A DNA stretch of 35,669 bases from a virus. The position numbers and the translations under genes are program-made. Within the stretch, counting starts at the first letter, position 1, and each line of letters opens with the position of its first letter. This document shows positions 1-7,609 of this stretch, piece by piece. The notes under the pieces were generated by a model. It saw only the letters and a program-made list of their open reading frames with translations, made no database searches and was not told the DNA's origin. The DNA lies in IMG/VR virus record IMGVR_UViG_3300034072_000742, positions 1-35,669 of that record; one strand, 5' to 3'.

Positions 1-363
1 CTCAATGAAAAGTTCATGGGCTCGGTGTTTGAACATGGCCCAAGTCATGAATGTTGCTTTGCGATTGAGAAACCAATCCAAAGGAAGGTAGCTCATATAC
101 TGACTAGCAGAGGTTCGCCGGTTCACCCCCAGATGGCCAGGTTGGAACCTACCATCTGGGTTTACCTTTTTGGTAAAATCATGTGACCCGTAGAGCACCA
201 CTGGTCCATCAATTCTGTCGATATGAGAATAAGTCCCGTCATCTTCTCGTTCAATCTCAATCACATCGTGACCAAGAGAGCGAATGACATCGGGTAAAGG
301 ACGCTGACCATAGATCATGCGTTCAAGAATGTAATCGTCGAGAATCCAAGTGACTAAGGTCAT
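1..363 (-). CDS. Partial CDS, probable R2K/DUF4343-type ATP-grasp protein
   Basis: An open frame starts at the ATG at 361-363 and runs off the left edge of the window (121 codons visible). The N-terminus reads MTLVTWILDDYILERM and later contains a VVLYGSHDF segment. This resembles the N-terminal half of phage R2K-type ATP-grasp proteins, which ligate or modify peptides; the catalytic C-terminal half is not in the window. A near-consensus promoter (370-398) lies immediately upstream, so the leader is very short or absent. The start codon sits in one arm of an inverted repeat (361-385). The reading frame is well supported; the family call rests on general resemblance only. Confidence 0.6.
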   Translation of the reverse strand, partial: MTLVTWILDDYILERMIYGQRPLPDVIRSLGHDVIEIEREDDGTYSHIDRIDGPVVLYGSHDFTKKVNPDGRFQPGHLGVNRRTSASQYMSYLPLDWFLNRKATFMTWAMFKHRAHELFIE

Positions 364-385
364 CCTACTATATTAGGGTAGGATG
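361..385 (-). promoter_or_regulatory. Inverted repeat containing the start codon of the 1-363 gene
   Basis: CATCCTAC and GTAGGATG form a perfect 8-bp stem around a 9-nt loop, and the gene's ATG is part of one arm. Folded in mRNA it would occlude the start codon; as DNA it overlaps the -10 element and could be an operator. The hairpin is seen directly; its role is inferred. Confidence 0.5.
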
Positions 386-398
386 ACCCCAAAGTCAA
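370..398 (-). promoter_or_regulatory. sigma70-like promoter for the 1-363 gene
   Basis: On the minus strand, TTGACT (398-393) and TAATAT (375-370) are separated by 17 nt. Transcription would begin at or just before the ATG at 363, implying a leaderless or nearly leaderless mRNA. Confidence 0.6.
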
Positions 399-403
399 CC
401 AGC

Positions 404-751
404 TTATGCGGCCTGCTGAATGTCTTCCTGATAGTTCTGCTCAAACGGCAGTTCAGTCAGTATTTCAACGTCGTCACTTAGCCTCTCAATTTTCAGATTG
501 GCCTCTGCCATTAAAGTCAGCATCATATGACGAAGCTGTTCCGACATCTGAATAACCTTGACATCGGAATCAAGATTGGCATCACGACGTATTTGATGAA
601 TACGATCCTTGGCCGCTTTGCGCGCCTGTTGTAGAAGCATTCTGCTAACCGTCTGTCCCACAACATCGAGGGATACCTCTTCAGACTGTTCCAGAGCTTC
701 AGGGGCAATTTGGGTTAGGTCTAGATTGAACTCTACTTTGAACTTTGACAC
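404..751 (-). CDS. Hypothetical protein, 115 aa
   Basis: GTG start at 751 preceded by GGGAGA at good spacing. The product is acidic overall and mostly predicted helix, with a central basic helical segment (RKAAKDRIHQIRRD). No motif recognised. It ends 41 nt before the ATP-grasp gene, with a promoter in between, so it is probably a separate transcript. An ATG start would shorten it strongly, so GTG is preferred. Confidence 0.65.
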   Translation of the reverse strand: MSKFKVEFNLDLTQIAPEALEQSEEVSLDVVGQTVSRMLLQQARKAAKDRIHQIRRDANLDSDVKVIQMSEQLRHMMLTLMAEANLKIERLSDDVEILTELPFEQNYQEDIQQAA

Positions 752-966
752 AGTCGATCTCCCAAACGGGTCTCTTATGCGGAAAAGGAAGAATGCTCAG
801 ACCAAAAGGGACAAGTCCCAAAGGGCAGTGCCCTATTCCGATCTGTGTGCCTAAGCATATCCTGTCCACTAGCAGAAAATTCATGAGAAGCCAAGAGCAA
901 AAAGCATTTTACTTTTTAGTCCAGTTTCTCTGAAATATATCTCTAATGCCTTGAAGAAACAAGATA
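752..966. other. 215-bp intergenic region with two small hairpins
   Basis: No convincing gene. On the minus strand GGGACttGTCCC followed by TTTTGG (about 808-822) resembles a weak terminator, with AGGGCACTGCCCT just before it in the transcript (about 824-836). The string TGTCCACTAG near 869-878 recurs upstream of the VWA gene, and a shorter form (TCCACTAG) recurs upstream of the MoxR gene. Confidence 0.35.
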
Positions 967-1293
967 TTATGAATTATTTGAATACAATCCAAAGCCTATG
1001 AAAAGCGGCAGGTCCGTTTCGTTATAAAGACTGTACGGCCCCAATTTGAAATAGAGTGCTTCTCTTACGTCTTTGAAAATAATACGTATATAGGTATGAG
1101 GGACATGATCAGGTGTTGGAGAGATTTCTTCAATCTGACTCAAGTCCCAAGGACTCTTACAATTCTTATAAAGCCAGATCTCCACAAAACTATAGAGAAG
1201 ATCAACATTGATCTTCTTCAGATGAGTTACCTCAAGGGTAACCGTGAAACCATCAACCAAAGACTGTGAATGAGACTCTCTTATCAAGTTCAT
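967..1293 (-). CDS. Small FKL-signature paralogue A, 108 aa
   Basis: Unknown function. Near the C-terminus it has FKDVREALYFKLGPYS, the signature shared with about ten other small proteins in this window (3355, 19998, 20417, 20824, 22778, 23020, 23340, 23561, 30214, 30462), followed by a roughly 18-residue extension. Start ATG at 1293 has only a weak ribosome site (ACGGG) and lies 10 nt after a strong hairpin (1304-1333). A CATAAATA box, similar to a T4 late promoter core, lies at 1296-1303. Confidence 0.65.
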   Translation of the reverse strand: MNLIRESHSQSLVDGFTVTLEVTHLKKINVDLLYSFVEIWLYKNCKSPWDLSQIEEISPTPDHVPHTYIRIIFKDVREALYFKLGPYSLYNETDLPLFIGFGLYSNNS

Positions 1294-1303
1294 CCCGTAT
1301 TTA

Positions 1304-1333
1304 TGAGTTGCGCTATCTTATTAGCGCAACTCA
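1304..1333 (-). terminator. Terminator hairpin after the RNA ligase gene
   Basis: Perfect 12-bp inverted repeat TGAGTTGCGCTA / TAGCGCAACTCA with a 6-nt loop, 9 nt past the RNA ligase stop. It has no long U tract, so it may also act as an RNA-stability or processing element. Confidence 0.65.
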
Positions 1334-1342
1334 CTTAGGGCT

Positions 1343-2545
1343 TCACTCACACAGATTAGTGTCCCTGAAATCGCTCCAAGAAGTTCCACCCCACAGGTGA
1401 CGCATTGAGTTCACCTTGGTCTGGCTACCAAGCTGCGAGCCCACATACTTGATCAACAGCGAATAGACCCCTTCTTCGCCATCTGCCAATCGGTCCCAAG
1501 TCGAAAACTTAAAGCCCTGGAGCCCGTTCTTTTCGCTGGTAACCTTTTCAGCAAACTTCTTCTTGCTACCGTTGAAGTTGTCGAAATCCGCCTGGACTTC
1601 CCAGTAGAGTTCGCTTGCCAGCTTCTTCAGTCCTACGAAAATGCTCTTGGCAAAATCGTCAGCAGCCTGAACTAGGTCCTCGGGCAGAAAAGGCTTGGCG
1701 TCATCCAGCTTTTCGTCCACGATCAGACGAATAACATCCTTTTCATGGTTGAGATGTTCCAGCGTCTTATGGAGCAGCGAATACCATTCTCCCTTCAGCT
1801 TGAGCATGGTGCCGTCTGCCCAACGGAAAACATCACCTTCCTCGCCCTCAACTCCTCGGATCTCGGCAATGGTTTCGTCGTCAATGCCAGTGATCTCGCC
1901 GGAAAAAGAACAACAAGGAATACCATAGGAGGCGGCTTCCTCCTTGAGCAAAGGAGCATCCATATACTCACCGGTTTCGTTGTCGCGAATAGCAGTCAAA
2001 ACCAGCTGAGTTACCGGATAATCGATAACAATGCGCTGAATGCGAGAGCACCATTCAAAGATCGGAGTCTTACCCTGGCTCATCCAATACTTACAGAACT
2101 CGTGATACTCGACACGATCCTTGGCCCACACGTCTACGGGCGCAGCCACTCCGGTAAGACCCATCTTGGTACAGAAGCGCACCTCACCGTTGATCAGCAA
2201 CGGCGTGATCATCGAACCATCAAGCTTCTTGAACCGACGATACGGCTTTGACCAATCGACTGATCCCGGCATAGTCTCAGGGCGTTCTCCTAGGTTGAAG
2301 AACTTATGATACTTGCGAGAAATCACCTTGCCAGTCGCAGTGTCAAAGGTAATACCACGACACTCGCGCAACAGTGCGGTCCGTCGATCAGTTACCGGCG
2401 GGAAGGTGTCTTCGAAATTGACGAGATAGTTGATCACGGTGTATCCGTGCTCTTCGTCCACCTTGACCACGAATTCTTCACGGCCCTCAATGGCTTCAAG
2501 AATTTCCGACAAATGCGTAATCTTGGGAAATTGATAGGAAGTCAT
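1343..2545 (-). CDS. T4 Rnl1-type RNA ligase
   Basis: About 400 aa, an ATP-dependent RNA ligase of the T4 gp63 type that seals 5'-phosphate/3'-OH RNA ends, classically to repair cleaved host tRNAs. The nucleotidyltransferase motif KLDGS has the adenylated lysine at about residue 107. It is preceded by KFFNLGE and followed by EWCSRIQRIVIDYP, RDNETGEY, GDVFRWADGTMLKLK and WYSLLHKTL, in the Rnl1 motif order. T4 Rnl1 is 374 aa, so length fits. I chose the ATG at 2545 because AAAGGTGA lies 5 nt upstream; a longer frame to 2608 would run into the long inverted repeat. Downstream is a terminator hairpin. Whether its substrate is tRNA here is inferred. Confidence 0.9.
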   Translation of the reverse strand: MTSYQFPKITHLSEILEAIEGREEFVVKVDEEHGYTVINYLVNFEDTFPPVTDRRTALLRECRGITFDTATGKVISRKYHKFFNLGERPETMPGSVDWSKPYRRFKKLDGSMITPLLINGEVRFCTKMGLTGVAAPVDVWAKDRVEYHEFCKYWMSQGKTPIFEWCSRIQRIVIDYPVTQLVLTAIRDNETGEYMDAPLLKEEAASYGIPCCSFSGEITGIDDETIAEIRGVEGEEGDVFRWADGTMLKLKGEWYSLLHKTLEHLNHEKDVIRLIVDEKLDDAKPFLPEDLVQAADDFAKSIFVGLKKLASELYWEVQADFDNFNGSKKKFAEKVTSEKNGLQGFKFSTWDRLADGEEGVYSLLIKYVGSQLGSQTKVNSMRHLWGGTSWSDFRDTNLCE

Positions 2546-2588
2546 TGATTTCACCTTTGCGTTTGGTTTTGAACTATTGCTGAAAAGG

Positions 2589-2637
2589 AATTTCCTGTTC
2601 AGTGTCAATGTTGGATAATGACACTGAACAGGAAATT
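2589..2637. repeat. Perfect 19-bp inverted repeat in the RNA ligase leader
   Basis: Arms 2589-2607 and 2619-2637 are exact reverse complements, with an 11-nt loop. TTGACA occurs twice on the minus strand (2642-2637 and 2609-2604), so the repeat overlaps possible -35 elements for the RNA ligase gene. No clear -10 box matches (ATTATC after 17 nt is weak). Could be an operator, an attenuator or a terminator of the upstream clpP transcript. Confidence 0.7.
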
Positions 2638-2648
2638 GTCAACCAGAC

Positions 2649-2668
2649 TTTGGTGTCTAGACACCAAA
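2649..2668 (-). terminator. 20-bp palindrome directly after clpP
   Basis: TTTGGTGTCTAGACACCAAA is a perfect palindrome beginning 1 nt past the clpP stop codon. It lacks a U tract; probably a terminator or processing hairpin. Confidence 0.5.
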
Positions 2669-2669
2669 T

Positions 2670-3290
2670 TTATGGGCGATGTTCAATTACCTTGTCCCCC
2701 AGACCCATAGCAACTGCTTCTTCAGCTGAGAGAAAAGTGTCAAACTTCATGGTCTGGAAGAGTTCTTCATATGTCTTACCAGCAGTGTTGTGGCGAACAT
2801 ACAGTTGGGTCAACCGCTCGTTGATTCGAAGAGATTCTTCGAATGACCGCTTAGCGTCTTCAAACTGCAAATCCTGAACGTGTACTGAACCGCTGGTCCC
2901 GCGGGTGCCGCTTGACACGCGGTGGATCATAGTGCGTGATTCAGGCAAGAGATAACGCTTACCAGCGGCGCCGGCCTGTGCCAAGAACGAACCCATGGAA
3001 CAAGCTTGACCCATAACCAGCGTATTCACATCTGGCTTGATAAACCGCATGGTGTCATAGATAGCTAAACCAGCAGTAACGGCCCCACCGGGGGAATTGA
3101 TGTAGAGCCAGATATCCTTGGCAGGATCTTCGCTTTCGAGAAAAAGCAGCTGAGCGCAGACAATCTGCGCCATCTGATCTTCAACCTGGCCATTGAGGAA
3201 CACGATACGTTCTTTGAGAAGGCGCGAATAGATATCATAGGCGCGCTCTCCGCGACCGGTAGTCTCAATAACAGTTGGAACCAATGGCAT
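2670..3290 (-). CDS. clpP: ClpP-like ATP-dependent protease proteolytic subunit
   Basis: 206 aa, normal ClpP length. The serine-protease triad is visible: Ser98 in GQACSMGS, His123 in MIHRVSSG and Asp184 in [29 protein letters not shown] matches the oxyanion/handle region. ClpP forms a barrel fed by ClpX or ClpA; no unfoldase is seen in this window, so it probably docks on a host or distant phage ATPase. Start ATG at 3290 follows AAGGAG. The usual HQPxGG after the histidine is replaced by HRVSSGTRG. It lies between small unknown gene 3355 and the RNA ligase. Phage ClpP enzymes are often linked to capsid maturation, but no head genes are nearby. Confidence 0.92.
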   Translation of the reverse strand: MPLVPTVIETTGRGERAYDIYSRLLKERIVFLNGQVEDQMAQIVCAQLLFLESEDPAKDIWLYINSPGGAVTAGLAIYDTMRFIKPDVNTLVMGQACSMGSFLAQAGAAGKRYLLPESRTMIHRVSSGTRGTSGSVHVQDLQFEDAKRSFEESLRINERLTQLYVRHNTAGKTYEELFQTMKFDTFLSAEEAVAMGLGDKVIEHRP

Positions 3291-3354
3291 TATAAAAACT
3301 CCTTGCGTTAGAACACCGTGTTAAAACCATAATCCATTGATAGCAATATTCAAA

Positions 3355-3666
3355 TTACTTTGTTTCCCACGCCTGGTGTCCACCACGAAGCTTGAACATG
3401 AGTGCGTCATTCTTATCTTCGAATCGCACAACCATGATATAGCCGTCAGCTTTTCCCTTGGGATTTTTATAGGTGTAATAGGCCCACTTGCCAGGAGTAT
3501 TTTCCATTAGCCAATTCTCGACTTCCTTGGCTGCTTCAAAAGTATCCGGAAGTTGGAACTGAGTCCGAGTCCAGGACTTCTTCATGGGACCAGTCAAAGA
3601 CCTACGAAATAGCTTGTCGGTCTGAACTTCAAAATCAGTAAAAGTGAGGGTTGTTGGCTTTTCCAT
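3355..3666 (-). CDS. Small FKL-signature paralogue B, 103 aa
   Basis: Unknown function. The C-terminal part reads YIMVVRFEDKNDALMFKLRGG, a close match to the shared signature; the middle has a helix EAAKEVENWLMENT comparable to the KWL helix of the 23020-23851 array. Preceded by a promoter (3674-3703) and probably cotranscribed with clpP. Confidence 0.7.
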   Translation of the reverse strand: MEKPTTLTFTDFEVQTDKLFRRSLTGPMKKSWTRTQFQLPDTFEAAKEVENWLMENTPGKWAYYTYKNPKGKADGYIMVVRFEDKNDALMFKLRGGHQAWETK

Positions 3667-3673
3667 ACCACCT

Positions 3674-3703
3674 ATTATGAAGTAAAACCAACCCGATTGT
3701 CTA
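3674..3703 (-). promoter_or_regulatory. Possible sigma70-like promoter for 3355-3666 and clpP
   Basis: TAGACA (3703-3698), 18-nt spacer, CATAAT (3679-3674) on the minus strand, just after the terminator at 3713-3739. Moderate match. Confidence 0.4.
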
Positions 3704-3712
3704 TATTCTAGT

Positions 3713-3739
3713 CAAAAAAGAGCCCCATAGCATGGGGCT
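3713..3739 (-). terminator. Rho-independent terminator
   Basis: AGCCCCAT / ATGGGGCT stem with a 3-nt loop (3721-3739), followed on the minus strand by CTTTTTTG. Canonical form; ends the transcript carrying the VWA gene and the 51-aa ORF. Confidence 0.85.
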
Positions 3740-3762
3740 AGTTGACAGCAAGGCTAGTAGAG

Positions 3763-3918
3763 CTAGGGCCGTATTCCGGCCCCTGTGAGCAGCTTTTGAG
3801 GGTCTAAGGTAGAGTCTTGTGCCGCAAGCATTGTTACGACATGATGAATCATGTCGCCATTTGCTTGGTCATAATTTTTGAGTATACGAAGAACTTTGAT
3901 GAGGGTAGGTTTGTGCAT
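3763..3918 (-). CDS. Small ORF, 51 aa
   Basis: ATG at 3918 preceded by CGGAGTG at 6-nt spacing; begins MHKPTLIKVLRIL and ends TGAGIRP. The final codons and stop lie in a GC-rich hairpin (3766-3782), with a canonical terminator 20 nt further on. No homologue recognised. It fills most of the 317-bp gap between the VWA gene and 3355-3666. Coding status is supported by the ribosome site and context only. Confidence 0.5.
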   Translation of the reverse strand: MHKPTLIKVLRILKNYDQANGDMIHHVVTMLAAQDSTLDPQKLLTGAGIRP

Positions 3919-3934
3919 TAGCACTCCGATCTAT

Positions 3935-3959
3935 GTGGGAGAGTCCAGGACTCTCCCAC
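3935..3959 (-). terminator. Perfect 12-bp hairpin after the VWA gene
   Basis: GTGGGAGAGTCC / GGACTCTCCCAC around one base, 25 nt past the VWA stop; in RNA the innermost pairs would open as loop. No U tract. Confidence 0.65.
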
Positions 3960-3983
3960 ACAAAGTAACTCTCTACAGAATTC

Positions 3984-5273
3984 TTATGCCGCGCGGCGCT
4001 CGTTTTCCTTCACATAATACGCGGTCATGCCCCAGGGAGCCACGATGCTCGTGTTGCCATGGACAATGAACAGCGTATCGCAATAGTCCTCTTCGCCCCA
4101 CGTGCCGCACGGATAACCATCCGTGAACATCACGAACTTCTTGGGTTCAATGCTGTCACCGATGCCATCGATGTCACCGAAGCCATAGCCGGCCGGATCG
4201 CGCATGAACTCCCAGTTACACTCGAACATGGTGCCACCGCCGCCCTTGGGCTCGTAGTCCATAATCTCGTCAATGTTGTTCTGTGTGAACACCTTGGGAT
4301 TATAGACCTGGGTGTCGAACGTCCAAAGCGTCAGCTTGAAGTCATCGAACGTTTCCATAATGCCCTTGGTTTCCGAGAGGAAATCGCGCAGCATCTGATC
4401 GGTCATCGACCCCGAGGTATCAATACAGACCGCAACGTCGACCGTGTCCTTGAAGTTGCTGCCAGGAAGGATAACGGACGCGCCGCCACCAATACCCCAC
4501 GACCGCTTGCTGGGACGGTTGAACGTATAGTCATCCTTGATAGAAGACTGGATGTGCATCTCGAGAAGAGTCCGCCAGTCCATAATGGGGTTGGTGAATT
4601 CTTCAATGAGGCGACGCACCCCTGCGGGGACCTTACCGGCGCCAACCGCCTGAGCCGCATTGATAACAGCAGCCTTGATCTCATTGCGGATCTTTTGCTT
4701 GTCCTCTTCGGTCAACTGGGGAGGACCGTCGGGACCGCCCTGGACCGTGACCGTAATGGTCTTGCCACTACCGTTGCCATCGCCATCGCCATCACCGTCG
4801 CTGCCGTCCATTTCCAAATGCTCGTCCAGCGTCATCTGAATCTTGGTCTGGTTCTGCTCCAGCAGTCGGTAAACTTCCTCAGAAGTCATTTCGTCTGTAT
4901 ACTTGTCATCATACAGACCGCCCTTGGGCATGTTACCCAGCTTTTCCTTGACCAGGGAATAGTTGACGATGTAGTCATTCGCCATATTCCACAGCTTGTG
5001 TTCGCGCGAGCCCTTGCGGCCAAGGTGATCATAAACACAGTGGAGGACCTCATGACCAATGAGGAACAGCAGTTCATCAGGGGTCAGAGACTTGATAAAT
5101 TCGCGATTGTAATACAGCTTGCGGCCATCGGTCGCAGCCGTCTTACACCACTTGGTAGCGTCAACGAGCTCCATACGGGTTGCGAGATTGCCGAAAAACG
5201 GCTGGTTAAAGAGGAGCCCTACTCGGGCCTGAACGATCGACTGAACGACCGGATCGGACATATTTGCTGCCAT
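3984..5273 (-). CDS. VWA-like protein with N-terminal HExxH metallopeptidase domain (DUF2201 type)
   Basis: 429 aa. The N-terminus carries HEVLHCVYDH at residues 74-83, a zinc-binding HExxH with a third candidate ligand (His83). An acidic DG-rich linker (157-168) leads to a C-terminal VWA-like domain with MIDAS motif DTSGS (Asp285, Ser287, Ser289). This architecture matches the putative metallopeptidase/VWA family that is partnered with MoxR AAA+ ATPases, as here with 5431-6648 immediately upstream. The pair probably forms a chaperone-like remodelling or proteolytic machine; the substrate is unknown. It has its own promoter (5301-5328), and a hairpin after MoxR separates the two, yet neighbourhood strongly implies joint action. 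Confidence 0.85.
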   Translation of the reverse strand: MAANMSDPVVQSIVQARVGLLFNQPFFGNLATRMELVDATKWCKTAATDGRKLYYNREFIKSLTPDELLFLIGHEVLHCVYDHLGRKGSREHKLWNMANDYIVNYSLVKEKLGNMPKGGLYDDKYTDEMTSEEVYRLLEQNQTKIQMTLDEHLEMDGSDGDGDGDGNGSGKTITVTVQGGPDGPPQLTEEDKQKIRNEIKAAVINAAQAVGAGKVPAGVRRLIEEFTNPIMDWRTLLEMHIQSSIKDDYTFNRPSKRSWGIGGGASVILPGSNFKDTVDVAVCIDTSGSMTDQMLRDFLSETKGIMETFDDFKLTLWTFDTQVYNPKVFTQNNIDEIMDYEPKGGGGTMFECNWEFMRDPAGYGFGDIDGIGDSIEPKKFVMFTDGYPCGTWGEEDYCDTLFIVHGNTSIVAPWGMTAYYVKENERRAA

Positions 5274-5300
5274 GAGATCCTTCCTTTTGTTGTGTCCACT

Positions 5301-5328
5301 AGTATAGCGGAAAACATCGTCGTGTCAA
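5301..5328 (-). promoter_or_regulatory. sigma70-like promoter of the VWA gene
   Basis: TTGACA (5328-5323), 16-nt spacer, TATACT (5306-5301). Strong match, with CTAGTGGACA directly following. Confidence 0.7.
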
Positions 5329-5369
5329 CTTTTTAGGTGACAAGGTCAGTTGTGATTTTGTGATAAAAT

Positions 5370-5401
5370 GAAAGGGTGACCTGTTGCCAAGCCACCCTTT
5401 C
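5370..5401 (-). terminator. Terminator hairpin after the MoxR gene
   Basis: GAAAGGGTG / CACCCTTTC 9-bp stem followed on the minus strand by ATTTTATC. Confidence 0.65.
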
Positions 5402-5430
5402 CCCGTTAGGCCACGGGAAGCCGTTACGGA

Positions 5431-6648
5431 TCAAGCCGCCAGGATCAGGTCCTGATACTTGTCCGAGAACTCATCCCAGTTCTTCATGCCCGACGGATCG
5501 AACTGAATCCGGAAGATTGCCAGCGCAGTCCGCGAACCCATGATGACCATTTCCGACTGGAAGTTCTTCATCATGAAGCCCAGGAAGTTGTCCACGTTGG
5601 TCGAGAACTTCTTCTTGTCCTCGGGCTTGGCGCCCTTAGCCGTCGAAGAGTCATACCGGTCCTTGAGCTCATAGCACAGAGCAGTGGTCAGAGCATACAT
5701 CAGCGAGATGTCAGCGCCCTTCTTCAGCTCAGTGATCTTGCCCTCGAGGATGTCGCCGGCCGCGGGCAGATTTGCCGCATTCTTGCGGTATTCCAGGAAC
5801 TTGACCGCGATGCCATCACCGACCGAACCGGCGATCAGGCTCATCTGAACCGTTTCAGGAATGTTGGGATCACCGCGCAGAATGTCGGAGACCATTTCCC
5901 ACGAACGCGGGGTGGGGAAGCCGCGCGACGCGCTGGTAGCTTCGAACTGGAACAGTTCGTGCTTGAAAGCGGTCAGGTAGCCGACCACCGCCTGGTGGAA
6001 ACCGGTCTGCAGAGCAAAGGTCTGGAAATCCTCGAAGTCCACGCGCATTTCAATGTGCGTGAAGCGATTCTGGAGCGGAGTGGGCATCTTGAACGTCGCG
6101 CCCTTGTCAGTCTCGCGGTTACCGGCCGCCATCACGATCACGTTATCGGGGACCACGTATTCGCCGAGGGCGCCATCGAGAACCAGCTGGTAGGAGCCGG
6201 CCTGGACCGAAGGAGCAGCGTTGGGCAGTTCGTCCAGCAGGATGATAGCACCATCGTACTTGTGACCCATATCATCGGTGATCTGAGCCTTGCGCATGGG
6301 CGTTCCATCATCAGCGACTCCGCGCTTCGGCAGCATCTGCGGGATAGCCCATTCAACATAAGCACGACCGGTCATATCGTCCTTGAACGGAACCGGGATA
6401 CCACGAAGGTCGGTGGGTTCCATCTGAGTCAGTCGGATATCGATGAGCTTGAAGTTCAGTTCGTCAGCGACCTGCTCGACGACCGAAGACTTGGCAATGC
6501 CAGGCGCGCCCCAGATAAACAGACCACGACGCTTCTTGCCGCGTTCTGCGTTCTCGAGGTTGACCTTGACCATATGCTTGATAGCAATCGCAGCCTCCGA
6601 CGGCTTGACCGTCAGTGTGTCGATGCGCGTTGAACCCTTCTTGGACAT
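5431..6648 (-). CDS. MoxR-family AAA+ ATPase
   Basis: 405 aa. Walker A GAPGIAKSS (47-55) and Walker B AIILLDE (134-140) identify a AAA+ ATPase; MEPTDLRGIP and NRFTH are typical of the MoxR/APE2220 group. These ATPases form rings that act with VWA proteins, here the downstream metallopeptidase/VWA gene. I chose ATG 6648 because AAGGAG precedes it at 6 nt; a longer frame to 6738 would cross the promoter. Codon use is more GC-rich than in many neighbouring small genes, as is that of the VWA gene and the NAD-type ligase gene. Confidence 0.9.
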   Translation of the reverse strand: MSKKGSTRIDTLTVKPSEAAIAIKHMVKVNLENAERGKKRRGLFIWGAPGIAKSSVVEQVADELNFKLIDIRLTQMEPTDLRGIPVPFKDDMTGRAYVEWAIPQMLPKRGVADDGTPMRKAQITDDMGHKYDGAIILLDELPNAAPSVQAGSYQLVLDGALGEYVVPDNVIVMAAGNRETDKGATFKMPTPLQNRFTHIEMRVDFEDFQTFALQTGFHQAVVGYLTAFKHELFQFEATSASRGFPTPRSWEMVSDILRGDPNIPETVQMSLIAGSVGDGIAVKFLEYRKNAANLPAAGDILEGKITELKKGADISLMYALTTALCYELKDRYDSSTAKGAKPEDKKKFSTNVDNFLGFMMKNFQSEMVIMGSRTALAIFRIQFDPSGMKNWDEFSDKYQDLILAA

Positions 6649-6695
6649 TGTAACTCCTTTTGTTTGGCCTAACGGTTTGCTGTAAACCTTCACCA

Positions 6696-6723
6696 TTACT
6701 AGCGTCAACGAAAGAGGTGTCAA
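6696..6723 (-). promoter_or_regulatory. sigma70-like promoter of the MoxR gene
   Basis: TTGACA (6723-6718), 16-nt spacer, TAGTAA (6701-6696) on the minus strand. Confidence 0.6.
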
Positions 6724-6832
6724 CCAACTTTTTTCCACTAGGTGAAGATTTTTGCCCCCGCCGTGTTTCAGCTGTTAACTGACAGGTAAGAGTTACGCAA
6801 TAAAGATTTTGCGTCAGAGGTGAATTTTTTCT

Positions 6833-7231
6833 TTAGCCGGAGAATGCGTTGAGGAGAATATCAAGATCTCCTACAAGTTTGGCGCGCATGGCGAGATCGG
6901 CTTCAAAGAATGTAACGGTTATAGGTAGATAATTGTTGGCATGCCACGGCATACTACATTGTCGATCCAGATATAAAACATGACGGCTTGAAAAGGTTTG
7001 TTGGTCAGGGAAAACCACTTCAAACTTTTTGAAAAAGCTTGTCATTATTGCCAGTCCACCCTGACTCAACTGAAGTCCACATTTGGCATCATCATTCCCA
7101 CCTCGGAAATTTTTAAACATCATACGGATAAGTTCATCATCCGTCATGTTTGGTATTTCATTAGCGTGCTTGACCGGATTGGCATCATATGCCTTTCTTA
7201 TAGCAGCCACTATGGGATAATGTATACTCAT
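6833..7231 (-). CDS. Conserved phage hypothetical protein, 132 aa
   Basis: Contains LIRMMFKNFRG, LQLSQGGLAIM and a C-terminal MRAKLVGDLDILLNAF. The pattern recalls a small conserved protein seen in many large myophages; function unknown. Its ATG overlaps the stop of 7228-7515 as ATGA, so the two are translationally coupled. The final stretch before the MoxR promoter has no clear terminator. Confidence 0.75.
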   Translation of the reverse strand: MSIHYPIVAAIRKAYDANPVKHANEIPNMTDDELIRMMFKNFRGGNDDAKCGLQLSQGGLAIMTSFFKKFEVVFPDQQTFSSRHVLYLDRQCSMPWHANNYLPITVTFFEADLAMRAKLVGDLDILLNAFSG

Positions 7232-7515
7232 TCAGAAATAGGCTTACCACCCGTTAGCTCATAAACTTTGAACTTGTCAGTCTTGAAGAGCTTATTGAGT
7301 TTTTCAGCAAGATTGAATGCGTGACCCGGATTGCTAAAGCTGACCTTTTTGTATTTGGGACCAGGATAGTTTACCAGACTGTTGATCGATCTCAAATTGA
7401 TCGGTTTGCCCTCAAAGAACACGGCATAGATAGCTTCAGCTTCCAACACCTGTTCGGCTTTGAAGGTCTTTGGATCAGTGTAATCCAATAGTATTCTTGG
7501 TTTTGGCCTAGACAT
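7228..7515 (-). CDS. Hypothetical protein, 95 aa
   Basis: ATG at 7515 preceded by GAGAGGT. Basic C-terminal part PGPKYKKVSFSNPGHAFNLA then LNKLFKTDKFKVYEL suggests a small alpha/beta domain. Function unknown. A GATAAATA box lies upstream at about 7541-7548. Coupled to 6833-7231. Confidence 0.7.
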   Translation of the reverse strand: MSRPKPRILLDYTDPKTFKAEQVLEAEAIYAVFFEGKPINLRSINSLVNYPGPKYKKVSFSNPGHAFNLAEKLNKLFKTDKFKVYELTGGKPISE

Positions 7516-7554
7516 TTGCGACCTCTCTATTAAGCACATGGTTATTTATCCAAC

Positions 7555-7582
7555 TTGACTCCTAATGAATATATGTTAGAGT
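7555..7582 (+). promoter_or_regulatory. Possible promoter for coaD
   Basis: TTGACT (7555-7560), 16-nt spacer, TAGAGT (7577-7582) on the plus strand, 27 nt before the coaD start. The -35 is good and the -10 weak. Confidence 0.5.
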
Positions 7583-7609
7583 AATCCTGATTTGGAGAGA
7601 ATTTTTCTT

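Noticed and set aside
4059-5336. Long plus-strand frame of 425 codons opposite the VWA gene
   Set aside because: It mirrors a gene with clear HExxH and MIDAS motifs; its long run reflects the GC-rich codon use of that gene.
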